DNA from: Blastobasis lacticolella
Taxonomy: Eukaryota > Arthropoda > Insecta > Lepidoptera > Blastobasidae
Direction of reading: 5' to 3'
Length of the DNA stretch: 64,000 bases
NCBI GenBank assembly: GCA_905147135.1
Contig: LR990041.1
Span: 19,467,907 to 19,531,906, forward strand
The notes under the pieces were generated by a model. That model made no database searches, was not told where the DNA came from, and saw only the letters and a list, made by a program, of their open reading frames with translations. The translations under genes were made by a program, and so were the position numbers. Of the stretch, positions 9,373 through 21,000 are shown in pieces (position 1 is the stretch's first letter; every line of letters starts with the position of its first letter).

Positions 9373-10978
9373 CCGCACCGAGACCAATAAATTCGTAATT
9401 CACGATCGAAATATTACCAATAATTTTTATAGTTGGTCAGTCGAAAAAATTGAGCATATTATTATTAACGTATTAGGTAATTAATTACATTGATTTGATT
9501 GTGTTATTGCACGATTTGTCGCCCCTAACATTCTAAGAGTAACGCTATTGCGAGAATTACCTAGAGAACGTATTAGAACACGATGAAACGGAGGTCCTAT
9601 TGCGTGTCGTCGTTCGTCGTTCGTCGTTCGTCCTTAACCTAGTCTTCGCCGGCAGTGAACAGCGCGCGGGCGCGGGTACCTACTCCTACTCCTTACCATA
9701 CCTACCTATCTATTTGTGACGAATAGTTTTATTTCAATTTCTTTAAAGCGTACATTTTTATACTTATTCCTTAGGAGATCCTTACTACTCGATATTTGAA
9801 TAATTAAAAGAAATATTCCGTCGCAATCAATATGTATGCAATGCACGCCGAGGCGCGCACGGGAGACGTCTGATACGTTATGTAAACCTAAAAAATAACA
9901 AATAACACTAGCAGTCTTCGATTTGACTGGTCAGTACCTATAGGTGGGATGGCCGCGCGAGGCTGCTATTCGTATAAAACAATTGACTGAACTCTTGCTA
10001 TTAGGTACTCGGGCATCGACACTTTCTTGGAAGTTGCATTCACGCAGAAACCGAGCGCCTGGAACATTATTCAAAGAACACGTTGTACAATGAAAGTAAA
10101 CGGTACAAGTATGTACTTAACGAACGCCTCGCAAGCATTGACAAATATTCTGTATAACCACAATCATACCATGCCTAAATAAATAACTTTAAGTACATGA
10201 TAATATCTATGATGTTTTTACATATTTACAGTTTTTAAATTATATTAGGTACACAAACAATAAAAATTATAAATTTGTACTTTAAAAACAATTTAAAAAT
10301 TTTAAACAAACGTAACGCTACAAGTTCTCGTCTCGTCTTAATGTTACAATATTTAACTAGAGTTCTACTTATGATTATTTTTGTATAACCCGCCGGGCGG
10401 GGCGCGGCGCGGCCGGCCGCCGCGCGGCGATAGGCGTATTAATTACAATAATAACTACAATATTAAGTATAATGTTGGTATGAGCGGTCGTGTGGATGCT
10501 TCCCCGCTCATACCTAAAGCGTTTAGGTGAACGAGCCCCCGCACTGCCCGCCCGCGGCCCGCGGGTGGCGTGGTCGAGCCGGCCGAGGTGCGGCCGTTCG
10601 CGTGGGTAGGGTACGACAGTGTTATTAATTGACAATCAATATCAGATACCTAACTAAGCAGGCAGTGCGATGGCAAAACGCCACGGCATCCACTTTTATA
10701 CATATAATTATCATAACAGTCAACACTGACTGCAGCCATCGCTTCCAGATGACGGTCGGCGCGCGGCCGCGGCGGCGCCGGACTCGCCCCGCCGCCGCCG
10801 GGGCCGCCGGGCCCGGAAACGAATCCAACTCGACGTCGCTTGTCGGGGAAGGTATGCTAAATTCTAAAGTTTTTGAAACTCGGTGGGGAGGGACGACTTT
10901 CGTCTTCTAAGTCTAACTCTATAATACTCTCTGGATTAGAATCGATAGTCGACAAGTCGAGCGAGGGAGGGTCGCAAC
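9373..10978 (-). other. Probable turtle 3' UTR / downstream region
   Basis: Minus-strand sequence after the turtle stop codon. It is AT-rich with three CpG-rich blocks (10389-10430, 10515-10610, 10755-10825). Minus-strand AATAAA hexamers occur at about 9729-9734 and 9064-9069, but none can be chosen as the true end. No other gene was recognised. Confidence 0.4.
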
Positions 10979-12029
10979 TCAACAGACAGTCTCGGCGGGG
11001 GCGGGCGCGAGGGGCGCAAGAGGCGCAAGAGACGCGAGGGGCGCGAGGGACGCGAGGGGGGTCAGCGGCTCGGGCGAGCGCCGGCGCAGCGCCTGCCGCT
11101 TGCGGAACTCCATGAACTCCTCCTTCATGGCCCGCACGCGCGCCTCCACGTCGCGGTCGTCGCGCGCGCGCCGCGGCCCGCCGGGAGCCGCCGGCCCGGT
11201 GGGCCCGGCAGGCCCGGCAGGCCCGGCAGGCCCGCCCGGCGGCGGCGTGGGCGTGGGCGAGCGCGTGGCGCGGTCCCACTCGTAGTGCACGTCCACGGAG
11301 CCCGCGTCGGCGGCGCCGGAGCCGGGGCGCGGCGCGGCGGGCGGCGGCGCGGGCGGCGGCGGCGGCGCGCGGTACGGCGGCGGCCGCCACTCCGCCAGGC
11401 TGCCCGCGCGGCTGCTGCGGTTGTGCTGCGACGACGACGCGTTCTTGCTGCCGAAGCCCGACGACGAGGAGCGGCTCTCGGGCGAGGCCTCGTGCGGCGG
11501 CGGCGGCGGGCCGCGCGGCGGGGCCGGCCGGGGCCGCAGCCGGCCCGCCCGCCCCGCGCGCGGCCGGAACGGCGACGGCGGCGTCGGGAACGAGCCGTCC
11601 GCGGAGCTCGGGAACGGCACCGAGCTCAGGTCGGAGACGTGGAGCGGCGACCAGGGCGCCCACGCGGCCGCCCACGGGGGCCACGGCGGCCAGGGCGGCC
11701 ACGGCGGCCACGGCAGCGCGGGCGCGGGCGAGGACGCGCGGAACAGCGGCGGCGCCAGCGCGGGCCGCAGCGGCGCGCGCACCCGCGGCAGGAACCCGCC
11801 GTCGTCGGAGGACGAAGGCGCGGGGGAGGGCGGCACGCCCGCCTCGGCGGCGCCGGGGTCGCCGGGGCCGCCGGGGCCGTCCAGGGCGTCGAGGGGCGCC
11901 AGGGGAGGGGTCGGCGTGGCCGGGGCCGTCCAGTACTGCACTTCCCCGCCGCACCGTGAGGATGGCCACACCCAATTGGCCGTGAACTTCAAACACTGCA
12001 CTATACTCGATATTCCGCTTTCTCTAAAT
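10979..12029 (-). CDS. tutl: tutl exon 17: cytoplasmic tail
   Basis: Acceptor ATTTTTTACAG|A at 12030, phase 2 in, giving FRESGISSIVQCLKF, then QYWTAP and a very Pro/Gly/Ala/Ser-rich tail. The stop TGA is at 10979-10981 after ETVC. Near the end is a likely helical block, RVRAMKEEFMEFRKRQALRR. Several 9-bp coding repeats occur: Trp-Pro-Pro (about 11674-11715), Gly-Pro-Ala (about 11195-11240) and Leu-Ala-Pro/Ser (about 11003-11062). The exon is extremely GC-rich, so long shadow frames are open on both strands. The real frame was chosen by splice phase from exon 16 and by SSSGFGSKNASSSQHNRSSR and HYEWDRATRSPTPTPP, which look like constrained sequence. Confidence 0.88.
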
Positions 12030-15000
12030 CTGTAAAAAATTATACATATAAAGATGTAATTTTTAATTTTTTTTATTTTTGACAATTGTCGTTTCGATAT
12101 CTACACGACAATCCGACAACGCAAAATTTTGTAGGAGGTCTCGCGTTAATTCGTGCTTGTGTAATGTAAAAAAAACATCTTGGAGTTAATGTCCCGACTG
12201 TGCTCTCGCGCACGAGGGCCCGGGGTCCACCTTGATCATGATCCAGGATTTGAGAGGTCAGGTAATTACAGTGGAGCGACTGCCATCTGTACTCCATGAC
12301 CATTTGGATCATGATTACACATTCAGTCGCCTGAATGTGCAGGTTTCATCGCGATGTTTTCCCTCACCGTAAGAGCATCGGTTAGTATTCAACTAATGTA
12401 CATAACTCAGAAATGTAAGCCACAATATGTTCTATCACATTTAAATCGAAAAAGAGCATTGCCTGTTGGTTAACAGGAAATGCTCTTTTTCTCCAACTCA
12501 TAACCGAAAGGTGCCAATGGCTTTTCTCTGAGTTTTCTATGTACATTAGTTAGGCACTAACCCATGCTCTTACGGTGAGGGTAGTTTCGTTAGTTTTAAC
12601 TTTCATAATTTTAAGAAATGAGCAGTGTGAGAAAATTACAACTTTCTCCATATAAATCGACAATAGGTACATGTACTCAAGACTAAAGGTGCGAGTTCGC
12701 AGCAGACTGCAGAAAGCGGCAGCAGACTGAGTAATTCATTTTTCCCAATGATATTTTAAGTAAATAATATAATACTTACAATTATAAGTATTAACTTTAC
12801 TTGTAAATTGCTCATGGCTATGTTTGTAATACTTAGCTATAAGTTTTCAAATTTTTATATTTTTATGTAGTTACTTAAAATATCATTGGCAAAAATGAAT
12901 TTCTCCGATGACATCTGCTGTTGCCGTATACAGTCGGTTGCGAACTCACACCTTCAATAGGTCCCTGCTATCAAGGCTGCGTTCAGCCTGACACGCGCGC
13001 GTGCGTCTACTCCTGGCGTTGCATTGCTGGTCTTTTAGGTATTCCCTTGCACGTTCCACGCATTAAATCCGCAATGGATTACAATAACGACGTGTAGAAC
13101 GGACGCCTGCGCGCGGGTCATGCACGCTCAACGCAGCGCACGCCCTAAGGTACCAAAATATGTTACTACTTTAAGAACTGACCTGATTTCCTGTAGACCG
13201 AAGGGCAGCACGAAAAGAGAAGATAAGTTTATGCACGAAATGTCATAAAAAAGTAGGTAGGTACAATTATTCCACGTACGACAGAAATGATTGTACCTAT
13301 CGTTTTCATACGTTTAGCACTCCATCCAGTTCACGGCTTCATACATATATTATGTAACACCCTGTATATACCAAATATTTACTCTTTGGCGTGGATTCTA
13401 CTCAGTAGTTGACTCATCATCGTATCAGCCGAAAGACGCCCACTGCTGGACATAGGCCTCCCCCAGAGTTCTTCACAAAGGCCGGTCCTGTGCCTTCCGC
13501 ATCCAGCTGGTACCTGCGATATTTACCAAGTCGTCGGTCCACCTTGTGGGAGGCCCACCCACGCTGTTAGTTGAGTACTCACTTCTTAAAAGGCACTTGA
13601 GTGCTGTCGGCTGCTCGCAGGTCGGTGAGTCGCGCGGCTACCATGTTGTATGCTGCAACCGGATGATTTCTACATTAACGCAGTGAAGGTTGCCCGCCGC
13701 CCTCCCCTCCCCGCCGCCGCCCCGCGCCCGCGCCTCCGCCCCGCGCCAGGCTCGCACCCCCACCATATTGTCAACTTTAAAGCGGCCCACCACCCGGAAA
13801 CGATCATGGTTTGTGCTCTACGCGCTCATTTATAATAATCATGATAGTAATTTAGAATCATCGTGATAGTAATTTAGAATCTTCATGATAGTAATTTATA
13901 ATCATCATGATAGCAATTTATAATCAAAATGATAGTACTTAATAATTATTATGATAGTAATTTAGAATCATCGTGATAGTAATTTAGAATCTCCATGATA
14001 GTAATTTATAATCATCATGATAGTAATTTATGATAATGATGATAGTAATTTTTAATCATAATGATAGTAATTTATTCATAATGATATTAATTTGAACTCC
14101 AAGGAAGTTTCGCTAAAACCTGATCGTTTCCAGTAACAATAGGCTCAAAATGAGGTCGTTAGAAAGAAATAAAATTTAAAAGTGATGATAAGTAAATGAC
14201 TATAGTGTCGTGTTACCCAAAATGTACAAAATTGAAAGTGTTACAAATAAAGCCACGTTACGAAGAATGTTTGATTCCAAGTGCTGAAGGTTATTTTCAT
14301 TGTTTTTTTATGAATTGCTTATAAGTAAGTAGTTTGGTCATTCCATGCAGCTAAGGTTAGGCAAAAAGATTGAGGGCATTCTCAAATTCGAAGAGGTTAA
14401 CAGATGCATAACATGCCAGATGATTCAACGCAAGGCTGGCACGCAGAAACCAAAAAACACAATCCCCTAAAACATGCATAATACATAACAAATTAGTGTA
14501 AACAAAAGCTTCATAAGAACTTAAATCGAACTAAAATTATAGTGATCAAAACGGTTGATGACTAGTGATTTGATATTGGCTTCGTCACCGACAATATGGC
14601 GAGTAGCACCCACGGGCTGCCTCGCCCTGCCTCGCCAGGCCGCGCCGAGGCAGCTACGCCACAGGCGCTCAGGACTCGTCACTGGGTAGCTAACGTTACG
14701 GCTCTAGTTTCGAAAACAAGCATTTCAACTTTCAACCGAGGTAGGTAATAACTAAATTGTAAACGGTATATATTTAACACGACATGTGTAATCTGCTACG
14801 GTTGCTTTTACGGTAGAACACTGACATCTAAGATACAGACTATTGCCTAGTTTGGATTTCAGGGTTTAACAGCTAATTTGTGCAAATACAAATGGCAACC
14901 TACTTTTTATACCACTAAGGTGGAAAACAAGCTTACAGCCTCCCCTAATGGTAAGCAGTCACCGCAGCCTATGGACGTTTGCAATACCAGGGGCACTGAC

Positions 15001-18000
15001 GCGTTGCCGACCAATCTACTTTAAGTAAACCTATTATATCTAAAACTGTTTGTACAAATCCTTCTCGAATAAAGTGATTTATTATATTATATAGTCGAAA
15101 ATCTGATATATAAAATTTTGCTGAGACATCACGTGAACCGTGCAGAAAAATTTGAACCGTCGATTTTCCGGTTCAATTCAGCAGAGATAAATCATGGCAT
15201 ATAAATAAAAAATAACGATGCTAGGACAATTCACATAGCGCCATCTAGGCGCCAGATAACTGTTAAACTACTTATATATTTTTAAATACATACAATACCC
15301 AGACCCGTAACAGAAATTAAACATCATCATTTCAATCCGGGAATCGAGCCCGGGGCCTCTGGCAGACCAGCATGTTAACCAACTGAACCACACAGATCGT
15401 CTAAATATATACCGTTTCGATTTCACACAGCTGTAAATCGTCTGAACAGCTAGGATCTCGATACTAGCAGTGGTGCACGACGCGTTAGCTACCGTAACGG
15501 AGGCGCGGGCTTCGCGTCGGCTTCGACCTCACCTTTCTCCTGCTTGCGTCTCTTCCTCTTGTTGCAGATCTTCACTGCGCACACGGAGAGGATGATGGCC
15601 ACGATGAAGAACAGTATCCCGCCGACCACGCCCGCCGTGATGGCCTTGTGCTTGACCCGGGCGGGGACCGGGAACTTCACCTCCTCGGAGCTCTCGTAGC
15701 TGGTCGCCGAGTTGGCGAGCACCCGGAAGTAGTACGTGCGCCCGCCGACCAGGTTCTTCACTGCAATCCGAGTGGAGGAGGTGGAGGCGTGAGGTATATC
15801 TTCGCAACAATATTTTTGAGCACGAGTATAAAAGGAGCTAACATAGGTGTGTGCGTCCATAGATAGGATTTCTAAACCAGGCTACAATTAGGCTCTGACC
15901 TCTATTTTGATCATGGTTCGTTTCCATCATGGCATGGTCCAAACCGAGTAAATTTTGCTCGTTACCTATTCTATCTCAGCAGGGAATCTTCTACCCTGTT
16001 ATAAAAAACAAATGAATGCTCTTTTTGTAAACGTAACGATATCTTATAAACATACATCATAGCCATATCATACTCAGTAAAGTCTATTGTTTAATTCTTT
16101 TTAAATGTATAGAAAAACATTTTATTTTAACAAATAGGTTTATCACCTACATGCCTACAAGCAACAGCCTTAATAGCCCACTGCTGGGCAAGAGCCTGCT
16201 CGCGTTTTTGAAAATACACAACAAAAGCGCTGACGCCCATTTTCTTCTGTGGTCATTTGTTTTTATGTCATACGGTAGCAAGCGGGCCACCTGATAAAAA
16301 GTGGTCACCGCTGCCTATAGACGTTAGCAATACCAGAGTTACCGCCAATGCGTTGCCCACCTCTGTAACACGTTGCGGTCGCAAAAAGGCTATTGCCTCC
16401 ACTAGCAAAGCCACGGTTCCCCAAATCCCCACCCCATGGACTACAGGAAATCAGAAGCAGAACCTGTAACCGATGAATCTACTAACCCAGATAACTGGTC
16501 TCCTCTGGCCGTATCTGCCCCCTGTTGAGGGTCTTCCACTGCGCGTCCGTGCGGTACTTGATCGTGTAGTACTGCACCAGGTTGGCGCGCTCCAGCGGCT
16601 GCTGCCAGGTGATCAGGAACCCGTTGTGGACCTCCGTGACCGTCAGGTTCCGCGGAGGACCCGGCTTGGGACCTGCGACCGGACATGGAATTGTAACACT
16701 CATCCAATCCGCTAAGGCCTCCTTTACTACTCCATTACCGATGGATGTTAAGATAGTAAATAAAAAAAAAATCATGACACGATAGGTACATTCAAAGATA
16801 AAAAAGAAAACAGTGACATTTTATGAATATATAAAGTATCGCTACCCGTGCCACGGGAAGACGTGCAAAGGGTTCACACTCACCATATAAGATGGCTGGT
16901 GCTATGACGCTGGTTTTCAGTGCGCACTTTAGTGAAGTGAAGAAGATGAAATATTCGTCCACAGGGTAAATCAAGTGGTAAAATAAGCCAACATTATACT
17001 GCACAGTGCACACAAATATTATACACAGGTACGTTTGATGGCAAGCATTCATGCCTAGATAGAGATTCAAGTCAAGTAAGTAAAGTAACAGTTAAAATAC
17101 AATTCAAGAGTAATTTTTTTTATGCTACGCAGTGACACACGAGCTGACAGCCCACCTGATGGTAACCGGTAACTGTCGCCAATAACATCTACGATTCGTG
17201 AAATTAGGTTGCAACCGCAGATGCGTTACCTAACTAAATTAGAACAAGTACCATTAGAATCTACAAAGCATCATGTTCAAAATAAAATAAACAGCTGAAC
17301 TAAACTCTCACTCGAGACAGTTCACTGCGTGAGTACGTATGAAGCATATGAAGTAAGAAACAATAGTACCAAACCATAACAAAACTACTAAGCGTGAACT
17401 ACTGGGGGCTTGTCATGAGCTCTTACAGCAGGACCTAAACATAACTGCTTTGCTAAGAAAGAGACAAGCTTATGTGTTCTAAGCAGGGAAGTTCTGTTTA
17501 GGTTCTGCTGTAAGAGTTCACGGTAAGCCTCCTGAGAAAAAATGACAATGTTAGTGCAGCAAGTGAGCGTATTAGCGATAGGTAAATAGTGCAAGTTAGG
17601 TACCCGAGCCGGGTGCGATCGGAAATATCTTTTCGTCTACAGGCCCCGCGGAGGTGGGGGGCGCTTTCGGCTTCGCGCCCACATCTAAAACCAACCACAC
17701 GTTACTGACGCCACCGGTTATGCGAACAATACAAGGTGCTGTTTAGTCACAATCATAGATTAGGTCAATAGGTACTATGCACACATTATTCTAGCCGTTA
17801 GACCGTACTGAGCGGAACAGCAGCCGTCGCTTGCGCATATAAAACTGCGATCTCCAACTCGCCTGCCAAGCGTGGAGATTATGGCAATAACCAAGTCCTG
17901 CAGTGAACTATTAGGGGCTGTGATGATACCATACGATTTCTTAGTAAAGTAAAAATTGGGCATCGTCGCCCCGCTGCAGTGCCGTTCCGCTCAATGCGAT

Positions 18001-21000
18001 CTTACTGTACTAGGAAAGTAGAGTACATTAAACAAACCGTATTTGTTTGATTAATAAATACATGTACGTAATATTGGGGCAGAAGTCATTTATCAATATT
18101 TAAAACTTTAATCCTTTAAACGTAAGAGACCAATTTTAGTTGCGTTAAATTAAATATGGTGTTAGATATTCATTTTGCGTCTTATGAGACTCAATTCTAA
18201 CTTACAACATCAATGAAAGCTTTCGTTTGGCTCCGTCTAATTGCGAGTTGCTTACGACATATTGGCAACATTTGTGAAGCTATAACGTATTTCGACAACA
18301 AAATTAATAGGTATACCTTCACCCAAAAATAACATAATGCACATCAATTATTTTTAATGTCATACTCTTACCTAGCGTTCGGATTGTGATAGCTTTACTC
18401 ATCATTCCTTCCCCGATGGTGTTTTTGCTGTTCACCTGGAACTCGTACGTCGTCCCCGGCTGGAGGCGGTTTATCGTGACCTGCAAAGGCGAGATTCATA
18501 ATTGAAATACCACAAACGAGCTTGGAAAGTGTTTCTCGTCTAGTCTTCAGAAAAAATAGGAAAGCAAAATTTGTTTATATTTAATATAAAGAATTGTTAA
18601 CATTTTTATAAAATTTGCCTTGTTTTTCCTAATAGCCCTCTTAGTTTTACCATTGCGCGGTGCGAATTCATTCAAAACTCACGCATTCCATACACCCTGC
18701 ACTGATGCCACACCTAAAAATCGACTAGTGCACAGATACAAGTTGTTTCAAACGCACTGTACCTATCTATCGCTTTCAACGATTCATTTACCTGAATAGT
18801 AATTTAAATTCATATCGGTATAGAGCCTTAGACCAATCTAGCTAGTTTGTCCAACGACAAAATTAGGTTAAAGGGGCTGCTCCAAAGTTAACGATTTGTT
18901 GCAAACATCTACCGATTTATGGCAACCGTGTAGCGGCCCCTTAAGTAACATAAAAAAAAATGATTCTCTGTATCATCGAAATCTATCGTGGTGCTCTGAA
19001 TTTATTTTAAACCGAATACCTTAATAAAATTAAATAATATTATGTAGGTAATGATTAATAAAATAATTGACTAAAATACAATAATTTTATTTTTATAAAA
19101 TGATCAAGTCATAAGTATATAATAGTTAACCTAATGCTGGGTTTTCGTTGCAGATTCGCGGCGGCCGGATCGCGAACGCCGAGATCAAAATTATACCTTT
19201 ATGGTAAGTGATTTTATTTAACAAGGCCTAACATTTATATCCTCCTCTGCAGGTTTCTGTTCGTATACTGTCGATGGCTCATCAGAGTCGAGTTCCTGAT
19301 CCTCTCCCATCATCGCCAATCTGTCATTAATAATTGCCTTAGTCAAGGAGTCTACTTTGAAAGCCAAGTGTCGGTCTTTAGCCAAGTCGCTTTCGTGCGA
19401 GACTTGGCAATCTTTAACGTAGACGTCTGAAATTCCCTCCAGTTCTGGGGAAGTGCAGCAATAAACCGGCGTCGCTGCTGCCTGGGACACGCTCTTGGTG
19501 AATGGTACCATAAAATCGTACAACGACTCCCATAGCCACCAGTTCTTACAAATATTGGTCTTTATGTACGAGCCAGGATGTGCCGCGAACACAGCTTTGC
19601 TACTATCCTTCCATTTATATCCATACACGTGCATAGCGAATATTCCGCACAATTTTGACAGGTTGTACGCCTTGATCGATGTGTATTCGTGCTGCGGAAG
19701 CGAGAAAGTCTCTTCGAACAAGGGTCTCGAGGAGTTTACCTCCAGTCTAACGTTCCTGTGCGACTCTGCTGATACAATAACCACTCTCGCGTTGTTGGAC
19801 AAAAGTTTCTCAACATTGGACAGTAAATAAAACTGGCTAAGGTAATTCACCTGAAATATAGTCTCCAATCTGTCTGCGGTCAAGGTCCAAGGCAAACCGA
19901 ATACGCCTGCGTTAAGCAACAATATGTCTATGTTCCTTCCCTCTTCTACCATCTTTTCACAGAACTTCTTGGTGGACGATAAAGAGCATAAATCAACCTC
20001 AAAAATGCGTAGTTTTTCATTGTTCGGGGCGCATTTGAACACCTGAGAGGCAACATAAGGGTTTCTACATGCCATGACAATGTTGCAGTTGCGGCTGAGC
20101 AAGCATCCAACTACTTCCTTTCCTATGCCAGTCGTCCCGCCCGTTATGACGCAGGTTTTGCCAGTTAGATCTATGTCCTTGCATACTTCGTACGCGGTTG
20201 GGCCATACCACTCGGCCTTAGCCTTGTCTAAAAGAAGGCCAGGGTAAGTGTTGAGCCTCTCACATAGTTTAGAGTAAGTTCCAACGGCCAGCGGATTCCT
20301 GGTCAGGGCGGCGACGATGGAAGAAGAGAGGCTGAAGAAACCTCGGTTCATAATTTTATTCTTCATATCAAAGACTTTTAATTATAAATAAGTTATTTTT
20401 ATATAAAATATTTTTAAATATTAGCATAATCAAATATTGTTGTCGCCCGTGTCTGTTATCAATTCTACACAATTTGGGTATATGAACTAAGATAATTTTT
20501 ATAAAGAGATTGATTTTCATGGAATGAATAAATTATTTTGTTAGATATGATTTAAAGACAATGTCAAAAAGAAAACCAATTCCATATATTTGCCATCAAG
20601 AACCAATATGTTGCCAGTTGACACCTTCGATTGACAAAGACTTGTTCTACAGATTATAAATTCATGCCTTTTTAATATGAAATAGCCCAAAAAGATTTTA
20701 CAAACTGGATTTTTATCGAAGTGGCTTTTCTTAGTATTTCTCGCGAACGTCCACCTCCCTCGAAAGGCCACTTTTTCGAATGACCACATCCCTATAAGGA
20801 CGTAATGACCACATTCTTGCGGAAATATTTAGAACAGCTCATTACAAATAAATATATCAAAGAAATTTGAATATAGAAAATTTCTAATATTTCTTAGTGA
20901 GTAATCTCATCCCCACTGAACCTCTGTTGGTCACCACGGAAGGTTCGAAATAACGTTTCTTGCTCGCACGATTCGGATGTTGATAGAGCTCCCAGCCACG

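Noticed and set aside
10857..11996. A 379-codon minus-strand frame, very Ala/Arg-rich, overlapping the turtle tail
   Set aside because: It is a shadow of the GC-rich turtle exon 17. Splice phase from exon 16 selects the other frame, which ends ETVC at 10979.
11285..12035. Long plus-strand frames (204-224 codons) opposite the turtle tail
   Set aside because: They arise from absence of AT-rich stop codons in GC-rich DNA. Composition is Arg/Gly filler and no splice sites or family similarity are visible.
12449..12490. Rho-independent terminator-like hairpin
   Set aside because: Not meaningful in an insect nuclear genome. The T run is part of the stem, and the hairpin sits between two SINE copies.
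13836..14092. CRISPR-like array
   Set aside because: Units are contiguous and degenerate without unique spacers. This is a minisatellite in a eukaryotic intron.
19495..19830. A 111-codon plus-strand frame inside the WWOX-like gene
   Set aside because: Antisense shadow of the SDR coding sequence.
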